From JAAZCI01 sp046462535 (lineage in GTDB: Bacteria; Pseudomonadota; Gammaproteobacteria; Cardiobacteriales; Wohlfahrtiimonadaceae): a stretch of DNA of 64,000 bases. Positions 34,600-43,196 of the stretch are shown piece by piece. Below the pieces are notes generated by a model, which had not been told where the DNA came from, made no database searches, and saw nothing but the letters and a program-made list of their open reading frames with translations. A program made the position numbers and the translations under genes. The stretch is from the NCBI GenBank assembly GCA_046462535.1, contig JBKGVF010000021.1:8989-72988 (forward strand), in the 5' to 3' direction. Each line of letters begins with the position of its first letter. The stretch's first letter is position 1.

Positions 34600-35334
34600 A
34601 TGAAGAGTGAGCGTAGCGCCCTATTTATTAGCGATCTCCATCTTTCAGAGAGCCGTAGCGATATCGTTACGGCTTTCTACTTTTTTTTAGAGAAGATTGC
34701 TCCTAAGGCTGATGCGCTTTATATCTTGGGGGATCTATTCGACTTTTGGGCTGGGGATGATATCCGCACACCTATCACGGAGGGGGTGGCGGAGCGATTA
34801 ATCTCCCTTAAACGATTAGGGGTTGAGCTCTATTTTCAACATGGAAATAGAGATTTTGCGTTAGGAAAGAGGTATGCTAAGGAGGCAGGATTGAGAATTA
34901 TCCCCCCCTTCTATATGCCAGAAGCATATCCTAATCTTCTATTGCTTCATGGTGATGAGCTTTGTAGTGATGATCGAGCCTATCAGCGATATAAGCGGGT
35001 TATTCGAAATCCATTAATACTTGCTCTATTACGCACTTTGCCAAAATCGTACCGCTTAAAGTTAGCGGCGCGTATCCGCCATAAGAGCCAAATGAGGGGG
35101 GGCAATAAAATTGTGGATGTGAATGAGTTAAGCGTTCGAAGGCTCTTTGAGCGCAAAAAAAGAGCGATTATGATCCATGGTCATACCCATCGCGCTGCAA
35201 TGCATTATTACCCTTATGGGTGCCGTTATGTGTTGAGTGATTGGGATGAGTATGGCGATTATCTATATTATAAAAAGGGTCGAATAGAGCGAAAGACCTT
35301 TAAAATAAAATCTATACATGAGGAGAATTTATGA
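34600..35334 (+). CDS. lpxH: UDP-2,3-diacylglucosamine diphosphatase
   Basis: Lipid A pathway: cleaves UDP-2,3-diacylglucosamine to lipid X and UMP. Metallophosphatase motifs are clear: FISDLHLSE, LGDLFDFWAGDD, HGNRDF, LLHGDE and IHGHTHRAAMH. Works at the cytosolic face of the inner membrane. Length 244 is normal. The stop overlaps the start of the aldo/keto reductase (ATGA). Confidence 0.95.
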   Translation: MKSERSALFISDLHLSESRSDIVTAFYFFLEKIAPKADALYILGDLFDFWAGDDIRTPITEGVAERLISLKRLGVELYFQHGNRDFALGKRYAKEAGLRIIPPFYMPEAYPNLLLLHGDELCSDDRAYQRYKRVIRNPLILALLRTLPKSYRLKLAARIRHKSQMRGGNKIVDVNELSVRRLFERKKRAIMIHGHTHRAAMHYYPYGCRYVLSDWDEYGDYLYYKKGRIERKTFKIKSIHEENL

Positions 35335-36170
35335 GTCAGACACAACTCACCTTCACTAATGGACGGTCGATTCCGGTGATCGGTTTTGGAACATGGCAGA
35401 TTGAGGCGGGCGAAGCGATTGAAGAGGCGGTATATGAAGCCTTAAAAGTTGGTTATCGCCTGATCGATACGGCCGCAATTTATGGTAATGAGGAGGGGGT
35501 TGGCGTTGCCCTGCGCCGTGCTATTGATGAGAAGATTGTTACCCGTGAAGAGGTGACCATCACTAGTAAGGTGTGGAATGATGCCCATGGTTATGAGGAG
35601 ACTCTAGCGGCCTTTGAGGAGAGTCGTCAACGGTTAGGTCTTGAGTATATCGATCTCTATCTAATCCATTGGCCGGTTACCCCACAGGGTCTCTATACAG
35701 AATCGTGGCGTGCGCTAGAGACTCTACTGGAGGAGGGGCGTGTCCATACGATAGGAGTCTCCAACTTCGATCGTCCTGAGCTTGAAGTGATTATGGAGAA
35801 GGCGCACATTATGCCGATGGTTAATCAGATAGAGGTGCACCATACATTTCAGCAGCCAGAGCTTGTGGCTTATTGTCAATCATTAGGAATGGCGGTACAG
35901 GCATATCGTCCTCTTGCTGGAGGGCGTAATCTTGATCATCCTCTGCTCCTCTCATTAGCGGAAAAGCATGATCGTACCCCGGCTCAAATTGTTTTACGGT
36001 ACCATTTAGAGCGAAAGTTAGCGATTATCCCTAAAAGTATCGATCCCTTGAGAATGAAGGATAACCGTGCGCTCTATAACTTCTCACTCGATGAGGAGGA
36101 TCGTTTAGCGTTAGCGAAGTTAGATGATCCTGAGCATGGTCGGCTCTGTTTCCCACCCTATCCGGTTTAA
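35331..36170 (+). CDS. Aldo/keto reductase (DkgA-like)
   Basis: NADPH-dependent carbonyl reductase of the AKR superfamily. Motifs: GFGTWQIEAGEAIEEAV, LIDTAAIYGNEEGVG (catalytic Asp and Tyr), the Lys in TITSKVWN, YLIHWPV (His), GVSNFDRPEL and IPKSIDPLRMKDN for cofactor binding. Substrate is not readable; 2,5-diketogluconate or methylglyoxal are usual for the group. Its start overlaps the lpxH stop by four bases. Confidence 0.88.
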   Translation: MSQTQLTFTNGRSIPVIGFGTWQIEAGEAIEEAVYEALKVGYRLIDTAAIYGNEEGVGVALRRAIDEKIVTREEVTITSKVWNDAHGYEETLAAFEESRQRLGLEYIDLYLIHWPVTPQGLYTESWRALETLLEEGRVHTIGVSNFDRPELEVIMEKAHIMPMVNQIEVHHTFQQPELVAYCQSLGMAVQAYRPLAGGRNLDHPLLLSLAEKHDRTPAQIVLRYHLERKLAIIPKSIDPLRMKDNRALYNFSLDEEDRLALAKLDDPEHGRLCFPPYPV

Positions 36171-36264
36171 TGGTAGAGAGGCTTCTCTGCTCCCTACATA
36201 TCAATTAATAGGGAGATGAGCTATAATTATTGCTCAATTATTTAATAGAGAATTAGAGATATCT

Positions 36265-36708
36265 ATGGAATTTATCGATTTTGTTCAGACATATTGGATC
36301 TACTTTGCAGCCTTAGCAGTGATTATTCTGCTTATTGTGGTCAATGAGATCAATAGTGCACGCTCTAAGAAATATTATCTTACCGTGTCAGAGACAATTC
36401 TCCTCTCTAACTATGATGAAGAGGGGAAGAATGCGCTGCTTGTGGATCTACGATCCCCGAAAGAGTATCAAGAGGAGCATCTACTCCATGCAGTTAATAT
36501 TGAATATAGCAATATTGAGAAGGAGTTAGGGAATCGCGATAAATATGGATCACGCCGCATCATACTTTATAGTTCGAGTGAGCCAAGAAGTCAGCAAGCC
36601 TGTATTCAATTGCGTGAATTACTCGATAGTGATGAAGTATATGTATTAGCCGGGGGTTTAACTGCCTGGAAAGATGCGAATCAACCTGTTTCAAAAGGTA
36701 AAAAATAG
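36265..36708 (+). CDS. Membrane-anchored rhodanese-like protein (YibN type)
   Basis: One N-terminal membrane helix (about residues 9-28) carries a cytoplasmic rhodanese domain: LLVDLRSPKEYQEEHLLHAVNI and YVLAGGLTAW. The active-site loop reads ILYSSSEPRSQQA; the position of the sulfur-carrying cysteine is serine, so it is probably not a sulfurtransferase. grxC and secB follow, as for yibN in E. coli. Confidence 0.88.
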   Translation: MEFIDFVQTYWIYFAALAVIILLIVVNEINSARSKKYYLTVSETILLSNYDEEGKNALLVDLRSPKEYQEEHLLHAVNIEYSNIEKELGNRDKYGSRRIILYSSSEPRSQQACIQLRELLDSDEVYVLAGGLTAWKDANQPVSKGKK

Positions 36709-36721
36709 AGGAGAGTAACCG

Positions 36722-36982
36722 ATGAAAGTTGAGATGTACTATTCAAATTCTTGTCCATTTTGTAAGCGCGCTAAAGCTTTATTAGAGCGTAAAGGGGTGG
36801 AGCCCATTATCCATGATGTGGGCAAAGATGCAGCCCTATGGGATGAGAGTAAAAAACGTTCAGGGCGCACGACTGTTCCCCAAATCTTTATTAATGATCA
36901 CCATATTGGTGGCTGTGATGATCTGATGGCTCTTGATCGTAAGAAAGAGCTTGATCAATATCTTGCTGGCACATTGCCATAA
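36722..36982 (+). CDS. grxC: Glutaredoxin 3
   Basis: Thioredoxin-fold reductase using glutathione. Redox motif CPFCKRAKALLERKG (Cys pair at about residues 11 and 14), cis-proline segment TTVPQIFIN and GGCDDLMALD. Length 86. Fourteen bases after the rhodanese gene and 18 before secB, a conserved operon order. Confidence 0.95.
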   Translation: MKVEMYYSNSCPFCKRAKALLERKGVEPIIHDVGKDAALWDESKKRSGRTTVPQIFINDHHIGGCDDLMALDRKKELDQYLAGTLP

Positions 36983-37000
36983 TCGGAAAGGCTTAGATCT

Positions 37001-37459
37001 ATGAGTAATCAACAACAACCCCACTTCGATATTCTACGAATCTACACCAAGAATATCTCTCTTGAGTGCCCTAATTCCCCTCAAGTATTTATGGAGCAAG
37101 GGCAGCCAGAGATCGGTATTCAGCTCTCAAATGAGACACAAGCATTAGGTGATGATCAACATGAGGTGGCGTTACGAATTACCGTAACGGCAAAAGTAGA
37201 GGAGAAGGTACTCTTTTTAGTAGAGGTTGAACAGGCGGGTATCTTCACCCTTAAAGGGTTTGAAGAGGAGCAGCTTAGCCATATGCGTGGTGCTTTTTGC
37301 CCTAATATAATCTTCCCTTATGCTCGTGAAATTATCGATAATTTAGTGCGCCGTGCGGGATTCCCTCCGATTATCTTAGCGCCTATCGATTTTAATGCTA
37401 TTTATGCTGAGCGTTTAGCTCAGACTGATGCGGCAGAAGAGCCTAAAGTTGATGCCTAA
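37001..37459 (+). CDS. secB: Protein-export chaperone SecB
   Basis: Tetrameric chaperone that keeps preproteins unfolded and delivers them to SecA. Landmarks: RIYTKNISLECPNSPQVF, the VEVEQAGIFTLKGF strand, and CPNIIFPYAREIIDNLVRRAGFPPIILAPIDFNAIY. Length 152 fits. End of the rhodanese-grxC-secB operon; a perfect palindromic terminator follows. Confidence 0.96.
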   Translation: MSNQQQPHFDILRIYTKNISLECPNSPQVFMEQGQPEIGIQLSNETQALGDDQHEVALRITVTAKVEEKVLFLVEVEQAGIFTLKGFEEEQLSHMRGAFCPNIIFPYAREIIDNLVRRAGFPPIILAPIDFNAIYAERLAQTDAAEEPKVDA

Positions 37460-37527
37460 CGATAGGTAGAAGTAGAGAGTGATGGCTATCTGTTAATCTC
37501 TATTAATTTATTAATTAGGTAGCTGTG

Positions 37528-37561
37528 AAAAAGCCCCATCCAGATCTGGATGGGGCTTTTT
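37528..37561. terminator. Bidirectional terminator between secB and the TRAP operon
   Basis: A 34-base perfect palindrome with AAAAAGCCCCATCCAGA as its left arm; T-runs on both strands serve the convergent transcripts. Confidence 0.92.
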
Positions 37562-37583
37562 ATTCTTGTCGACTCCAGGCCTA

Positions 37584-39593
37584 TTAAGAGGCTAGTTGAT
37601 GGCGCTCTTGCCTTGCTTGGATAAGGTTAATACCTAAGATTACTCCAACAACGGTGAGCCCGATAACATCAGTAATCATCTCTGGAGCAATTAGCAGTAG
37701 AGCACCAGCCCCTAAAATGATTCGCACTAGAGGTTTAATGCGGGCAGAAAAGTACCCTTCAACTGCGGCACTAAGAGCAATAATCCCCATAATAGAGGTC
37801 ACCGTAATTGAGAACATATCCCATAGTGGGGGGATAGGAAACTCCGTTGCATTAGTGGGTAACCCTGTTGTATCAATCATTAACATTGCATTGTTATAGA
37901 CAAACATAAAGGGGACGATAAACCCTGCAATTGAGAGCTTTAAGGATTGGAATCCGGTCTTCATCGGATCACCTCCTGAGATTCCTGCACCAGCAAATGC
38001 AGCTAAAGCAACAGGCGGTGTAATATTAGCAAAGAGCCCAAAATAGAAGACAAAGAGGTGTGAAACCAAGACTGGAACACCGAGAGCACCTAATGCTGGA
38101 GCCGCCATAGTAGAGGTGATGATATAAGCGGGAATAGAGGGTAGTCCCATCCCTAATACCATTGATGCCACCATAGTGAAGAGGAGCGTAAGGAAGAGTG
38201 ATCCTGCCCCAACACTAAGAATAAGAGACATCATTGTGTTAGCAAAACCGGTTAAGCTCACAACACCGATTACAATCCCGATCGCGGCACAGGCTGCCAT
38301 CACAGAGAGGGATTGGCGAGCACCATCTTCTAGTGCGCCTAAAATATCTCTGAAAGACATGCGCGTTGATTTGCGTAACGAGGCAACCACTACACTAATA
38401 ATAATTGTGTAGAAGGCAGCATAAGAGATCGGTATCGATTGATAAAGAAAGTAGACTAAGGCAAAAATAGGGATCAATAGATGCCCTCGCTCGAGAAGAA
38501 CCTCTTTTGCCCGTGGAAGATCTGGCTTTGGAATTCCTTTAAGATTATCTTTACCCGCTCTAAAGTGAACTTGGGCAATAACCCCTAAATAGTAGAGAAG
38601 AGCAGGAAAGAGTGCCGCAAGCGCAATGGTTCCGTAACTGATCCCTGTTGTTTCTGCCATAATAAAGGCACTTGCGCCCATAATGGGAGGAAGAATCTGA
38701 CCTCCCACTGATGCACTGGCTTCAACAGCACCAGCAAATTCGCGGTTATACCCCACCTTCTTCATCATTGGGATTGTAAAGGCACCAGTACCCACAACAT
38801 TACCAACCGCTGATCCATTAATACTTCCCATAAATCCGCTGGCAACTACGGCTACTTTTGCCGGCCCCCCCTGTTTGTGACCTGCTAATGCTAAAGCGAG
38901 ATCATTAAAGAGCTGCCCCATTCCAGAGCGGGCTAAGAATGCACCAAAAAGAATAAAGAGGAAGATAAAGGAGACCGATGCACCAATGGCTGTAGAGTAG
39001 AGTCCCTCCATCTTTAAATACATTTGGCCAAAAATATCCCCTAAATCGAAGGGACGTGTACTCATCTTGTTGGGGATGAAGCTCATATGGCTGATAAATG
39101 GAAAGGCAAGGAATGTGAGTGCCAAGATTGGTAATACCATCCCCATAACACGGCGAGCTGCCTCAATGACCAATATCACCGTTAAGATACCATAAGCGAT
39201 ATCCATTGAGTTAGGAATTCCACCACGGGTAGTGGTTATCGCTTGATACTCGAGTGTGAGATAGGTGAGTGAAGCCAATGAGAGGAGAACCAAACCCCAG
39301 TCATACCAGGGTATTTTATTACGAGGCTGGTTTTTATGAGTTGGGTAGATTAAAAAGATCAGCGAGATCCCCACCGCTACGTGTGTTGCCCGATAGAGGA
39401 GCTCTGCCATCGGATTGACCGTTGTATAGAGATGAAACAGGGCATAGAAGATGGCAAAAGCAGAGATGAATCGTGTAATTGGGCGGCTATCTAGCTTCCG
39501 TGTTACCGATTCACGGTCATACTTCTCTAATATCTTGTCGGTTTGAGGGTGCTCAGCTGTTAAGTCCGCATTATTAGTTGAGTGCGTTGACAT
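37584..39593 (-). CDS. TAXI-type TRAP transporter fused permease (DctQM-like)
   Basis: A 669-residue membrane protein with a small four-helix N-terminal part and a large DctM-like part, the usual 4TM/12TM fusion of TAXI systems. Signatures: GGPAKVAVVASGFMGSINGSAVGNV, SASVGGQILPPIMGASAFIM and VLGMGLPSIPAYII. It works with the TAXI binding protein encoded upstream. Its start overlaps the DUF1850 gene by 20 bases. The substrate is unknown; TAXI systems are linked to C4-C5 carboxylates and glutamate-like compounds. Confidence 0.92.
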   Translation of the reverse strand: MSTHSTNNADLTAEHPQTDKILEKYDRESVTRKLDSRPITRFISAFAIFYALFHLYTTVNPMAELLYRATHVAVGISLIFLIYPTHKNQPRNKIPWYDWGLVLLSLASLTYLTLEYQAITTTRGGIPNSMDIAYGILTVILVIEAARRVMGMVLPILALTFLAFPFISHMSFIPNKMSTRPFDLGDIFGQMYLKMEGLYSTAIGASVSFIFLFILFGAFLARSGMGQLFNDLALALAGHKQGGPAKVAVVASGFMGSINGSAVGNVVGTGAFTIPMMKKVGYNREFAGAVEASASVGGQILPPIMGASAFIMAETTGISYGTIALAALFPALLYYLGVIAQVHFRAGKDNLKGIPKPDLPRAKEVLLERGHLLIPIFALVYFLYQSIPISYAAFYTIIISVVVASLRKSTRMSFRDILGALEDGARQSLSVMAACAAIGIVIGVVSLTGFANTMMSLILSVGAGSLFLTLLFTMVASMVLGMGLPSIPAYIITSTMAAPALGALGVPVLVSHLFVFYFGLFANITPPVALAAFAGAGISGGDPMKTGFQSLKLSIAGFIVPFMFVYNNAMLMIDTTGLPTNATEFPIPPLWDMFSITVTSIMGIIALSAAVEGYFSARIKPLVRIILGAGALLLIAPEMITDVIGLTVVGVILGINLIQARQERHQLAS

Positions 39594-40095
39594 AACAATC
39601 CTCCTTCTTGTAATAATCCCATAGGGATACTTTCATCGGAATGAATTGAACTTCACTATAGTCGGGTAGCTCACGATAGAGTGGCCACGATGCTCCATCT
39701 ATTATGAGTGTAGAGCGAACATTGCGGGAGACAATCCAATATAGCTCCTTCAATTCACGGTTAATGGTGTAGGCTAGCGTATGATCACTCTTGATCAGTG
39801 CTCCCGAATCGGGAGTGCCGGCCCCGTAGGTTGTAAATTCTGTTGTTGTTAGCAGTAGTCGACTGCCATTATGTTGATACTGCTCCTGCCAAGGTGTTCC
39901 CTCCACGGAGTGGATCCAGCGGAGTGTGAAGTACTCTGCTTTAATGAAGCAGCTCTGCTGATGATGATCGGTTGAGAGTCGAACAACCGCTTGGCTTGGG
40001 AGTGTGACAAAAAGAAGGGACGATAGCAGAATGCCCGCCCCTCCAATTAATAGCTGAAGAGATCTACTCTTCAGAGTTTTTAGCATCCATCTCAT
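39574..40095 (-). CDS. DUF1850 protein of the TRAP operon
   Basis: An N-terminal membrane anchor (about residues 14-31) and a small domain with the DUF1850 landmarks FTLRWIHSVEGTPWQEQY and EFTTYGAGTPDSG. DUF1850 genes recur in TAXI-TRAP operons, but their role is not established. The start overlaps the binding-protein gene by 32 bases; a second ATG at 40086 is also possible. Confidence 0.82.
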   Translation of the reverse strand: MRWMLKTLKSRSLQLLIGGAGILLSSLLFVTLPSQAVVRLSTDHHQQSCFIKAEYFTLRWIHSVEGTPWQEQYQHNGSRLLLTTTEFTTYGAGTPDSGALIKSDHTLAYTINRELKELYWIVSRNVRSTLIIDGASWPLYRELPDYSEVQFIPMKVSLWDYYKKEDCYVNALN

Positions 40096-41062
40096 TGTAG
40101 TAACGCTCAGCTCCAGGATGGAGTGGGGCCACTAAATTGGTACGGGCATGCTCATAACTGATATGGCTAGCCGCCTGATGGGCATTTTTAAGATTATCGA
40201 GACTCTCAAAGAAGGTCTTAGTTAGTTTATAAGCATCGTCATCACTCACTTTAGCGCTAATTGCTAATGCGTTCGTAATAACGGCAGTGGGAATAGGCTC
40301 CTCATTGCCATAGGTTCCTGCAGGAATCTCACGGGAATGGAAGTAAGATTTATCCTTTGCAATCTCATCGATACGCTCAGGAGAGATGCTCACAATTTGA
40401 AGATCGAAATTCTGCTCAAGCTCCATAATGGATGCATTGGGCATACCACTAGAGAGGACTGCGGCATCGATACGTCCCGCTCGTAGAGCATCGGCTGCTT
40501 CTGCAAATCCTAAATAGTCTACTCTAATATCATCATAGGTGATGCCGTGACCCGCTAAGAGTGTCCGGGCATTAACCTCTGTTCCTGAGTTTTGATCCCC
40601 TACGGCAACTCGTTTACCACGGAGATCATCCATCGTTTTGATACCGGTGCTTTTAGAGGTGACAATCTGCATATAGTTGTCATACATTGCCGCAACTTGG
40701 TAGATGGAGTCGATCTTTTTGGGGAAGGGAGCTTCACCATTAACCGCCTGGCTTAAAACGTCACTCATGATAAATGCAAGCTCAACTTTACCTTGATCGA
40801 TGAGATTAACATTCTCTACTGAGGCGCCTGTTGTTTGGGTGCGAGAGTTAACGCCATAAGTCTGGACATAACTCTCTCCTAGGGCGGTACCAATGATGTT
40901 ATAAGGTCCTGAAGCACCCCCTGTCGCAATGGTAACAATGCGGGTATCGAGTCGATTATCTGCTGTTGTGCCATCGGTTGTTGCTTCCTCTTGAGAGCAG
41001 GCAACTAAAAGGGCACCAGAAAATATAAGGGTTGCTAATTTAGATAAGCGTAATCTATTCAT
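40064..41062 (-). CDS. TAXI family TRAP transporter solute-binding lipoprotein
   Basis: Lipobox LLVAC puts the lipidated Cys near residue 22, so it is anchored rather than free. The fold is TAXI: IVTIATGGASGPYNIIGTAL, NSRTQTTGASVENVNLI, KRVAVGDQNSGTEVNART and AGRIDAAVLSSGMPNASI. GGAGGAG precedes the ATG. First gene of the three-gene operon. A Fur-like element lies about 157 bases upstream. Confidence 0.92.
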   Translation of the reverse strand: MNRLRLSKLATLIFSGALLVACSQEEATTDGTTADNRLDTRIVTIATGGASGPYNIIGTALGESYVQTYGVNSRTQTTGASVENVNLIDQGKVELAFIMSDVLSQAVNGEAPFPKKIDSIYQVAAMYDNYMQIVTSKSTGIKTMDDLRGKRVAVGDQNSGTEVNARTLLAGHGITYDDIRVDYLGFAEAADALRAGRIDAAVLSSGMPNASIMELEQNFDLQIVSISPERIDEIAKDKSYFHSREIPAGTYGNEEPIPTAVITNALAISAKVSDDDAYKLTKTFFESLDNLKNAHQAASHISYEHARTNLVAPLHPGAERYYNEMDAKNSEE

Positions 41063-41439
41063 TATTGAATCTCCTCCTAATAAATTATTGTTATTTTTTT
41101 ATATACGCATTTATCTGTTTAATATCGCATATAAGGGCGGAGTCGGCAACAAAAAGAAAGCGCTCATGAAGATATAATATATAACAATCAATTATCGAGT
41201 TAATAGGAAAAGTTATTATGTAATGATTATCAGAAATGATTATTCCAATCGGCTTTTTGAATGGGGAGAGAGTAGAACGATCTCTTCCTATTTAAGGTTG
41301 GTGGAGGGTAGCGGTGTAGCGGGCGAGCATCTATAAGGGAAAGTTAGGTGATTTTAGTTAGGATCGTTATACTGTATCTCTATCAGAGTAGTAACCCACT
41401 ATAATTGAAGAGTGTACTAAAAGTAGTAATTGGAAGAAG
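41063..41439. other. Divergent intergenic region between TAXI operon and holA
   Basis: No gene. AT-rich DNA holding the Fur-like repeats at 41219-41246. Promoters for the leftward TRAP operon and rightward holA operon must lie here; TATACT at about 41368 is a possible holA -10. Confidence 0.5.
41219..41246. promoter_or_regulatory. Fur-like repeat element
   Basis: Two AATGATTAT blocks, 12 bases apart. The first, read as TGATAATCATTA on the minus strand, matches the Fur consensus core at 12 adjacent positions (13 of 19 over the full site). Confidence 0.4.
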
Positions 41440-42471
41440 ATGCGTATAAGGCCTGAAGATTTACCGCGTGAGTTAGAGAGAGCCCCCCATTGGGCTGGTG
41501 CCTTGATCTCTGGCGATGAGCCCTACTTAATATTGGAGCTGGGCGATCAGATACGTAATTATCTACGGCATCAAGAGTTTTATGAGCGGGAAGTTATTGA
41601 GGTTGATGGGCACTTTAATTGGGAGGCGTTTATCACTTCAACTTTAACCCTCTCCCTCTTCTCAACACGTAAATTAGTGGAGCTTCGCTTTAAGAATCGC
41701 CCCGATCAGAATGCACAAAAAGAGCTACTGAACTACTTTACATCCCCCATAGAAGATCTCTTTATTTTAGTAACCACCCCACGACTTGATCGTAATAATC
41801 TGCGTGCAAAGTGGGTGGGTGCCATCGATCGAAGTGGTGTAGTAATTCCGGTCTATCCCCCTGATCATCATGCATTTCCACAATGGATTGCTCAACGTGC
41901 AAGGCAGAAGGGGCTCCAACTAACCGCAGATGCTCTTGAGTTATTAGCTCAATATAATGAAGGCAATCTCTTCTCCGTTATTCAGGAGTTAGATTATCTT
42001 GCGCTCTACTTTAATGAGGGGGAGATTACTGCTACCGCGCTTGAAGGGGCGATGACACAGAGTTCTCGCTTTAAGGTCTTTGACCTTGGTGATGCCCTAC
42101 TAATAGGGGATTTAGGGCGTATCTACCGTATTATTACTGGTTTGCGCCGTGAAGGGGAGCCAGAGACACTGGTTAACTGGCTCCTTCACAGTGAGATTAG
42201 TAAGTTACGGGAGATGCAGCGGAAGTTAAGCGAGGGATACTCTATGGAGGGGGTGCTCCAGAAGGTGTGGCGCAATAAACAGCCCCTCTATCGACGAGCT
42301 TTGCAACGACTCTCTCCCCACCATCTCCATCGCTGCTCAAAGATGGTGGTAGAGATTGATCGAGCGATTAAAGGGGCACTTCATGAGGAGCCTTGGAATG
42401 CCATTTTACGCACAGCCTTCTACTTCGCTGGGCGCCCGATTCTCCCTTTAAGTGCAAAAGTAGGTGCTTAA
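41440..42471 (+). CDS. holA: DNA polymerase III subunit delta
   Basis: Clamp-loader subunit that opens the beta ring. The N-terminal RecA-like fold has LISGDEPYLILELGDQIR and LFSTRKLVELRF; the lid has NEGNLFSVIQELDYLALYF, and the collar segment EPETLVNWLLHSEI follows. Length 343 matches E. coli (343). scpB follows 55 bases later; lptE, the usual upstream neighbour, is absent. Confidence 0.9.
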   Translation: MRIRPEDLPRELERAPHWAGALISGDEPYLILELGDQIRNYLRHQEFYEREVIEVDGHFNWEAFITSTLTLSLFSTRKLVELRFKNRPDQNAQKELLNYFTSPIEDLFILVTTPRLDRNNLRAKWVGAIDRSGVVIPVYPPDHHAFPQWIAQRARQKGLQLTADALELLAQYNEGNLFSVIQELDYLALYFNEGEITATALEGAMTQSSRFKVFDLGDALLIGDLGRIYRIITGLRREGEPETLVNWLLHSEISKLREMQRKLSEGYSMEGVLQKVWRNKQPLYRRALQRLSPHHLHRCSKMVVEIDRAIKGALHEEPWNAILRTAFYFAGRPILPLSAKVGA

Positions 42472-42526
42472 GCGGATTCAGTGGTAAACTTACCCCCGTT
42501 TAAAGAGGGTTAGAGGAGCAGAAATA

Positions 42527-43141
42527 ATGGGTGATGATATGCGGATCGAGATACTCGATGAGCAGGAGGATCTTATAACAATTATTGAGGCGATCTTAAT
42601 GGCAGCAGAAGAGCCCCTCTCACTGCGGCAACTCCATAGCCTCTTTAGTGAATCACCAGCCCCACCTACCCGGGGAGAGATTCAGCAAGCACTTACCTTA
42701 CTACAACATCTCTACCGCAATCGTGGAGTAGAATTAGTGGAGGTGGCCTCAGGGTGGCGGATGCAGGTTCCTGCCCGTTTCTCTCCTTGGTTAAGTCGCC
42801 TCTATGGCAAGCCACAAGAACGTTATAGTCAGCCTCTCTTTGAGACACTAGCCCTTATTGCCTATGAACAGCCGATTACCCGGAGCGAGATTGAAGCGGT
42901 GCGGGGGGTCTCGGTTAATACGAATATTATTCGTACTTTAGAGGGGCGAGGATGGATTGAGGTTATTGGGCGTAAAGAGGTACCCGGGCGACCGATGCTC
43001 TATGGTACGACGGCCCACTTTTTAAATGATTTTAATCTCCGTTCATTAGAGGATCTTCCCCCTCTTCCCGATGAGTTTTTGCAACAGGAGGTACCCTTTC
43101 CATTAGGGGCAGAAGAGGAGAGGGATAATCGGGACGAGTAG
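42527..43141 (+). CDS. scpB: Segregation and condensation protein B
   Basis: Kleisin-interacting winged-helix subunit of SMC-ScpAB condensin. Two winged-helix domains: IIEAILMAAEEPLSLRQLHSLF and FETLALIAYEQPITRSEIEAVRGVSVN, then LEGRGWIEVIGRKEVPGRPMLYGTT, the family hallmark. Its presence implies SMC-ScpAB rather than MukBEF. ParB-parS sites in this window fit with SMC loading. scpA is not adjacent, which is unusual. Confidence 0.93.
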   Translation: MGDDMRIEILDEQEDLITIIEAILMAAEEPLSLRQLHSLFSESPAPPTRGEIQQALTLLQHLYRNRGVELVEVASGWRMQVPARFSPWLSRLYGKPQERYSQPLFETLALIAYEQPITRSEIEAVRGVSVNTNIIRTLEGRGWIEVIGRKEVPGRPMLYGTTAHFLNDFNLRSLEDLPPLPDEFLQQEVPFPLGAEEERDNRDE

Positions 43142-43196
43142 AGGAAATTGCTCTATAATAGGCCCCTTATGTGTAACATTTAAGTGATGGAATCTT

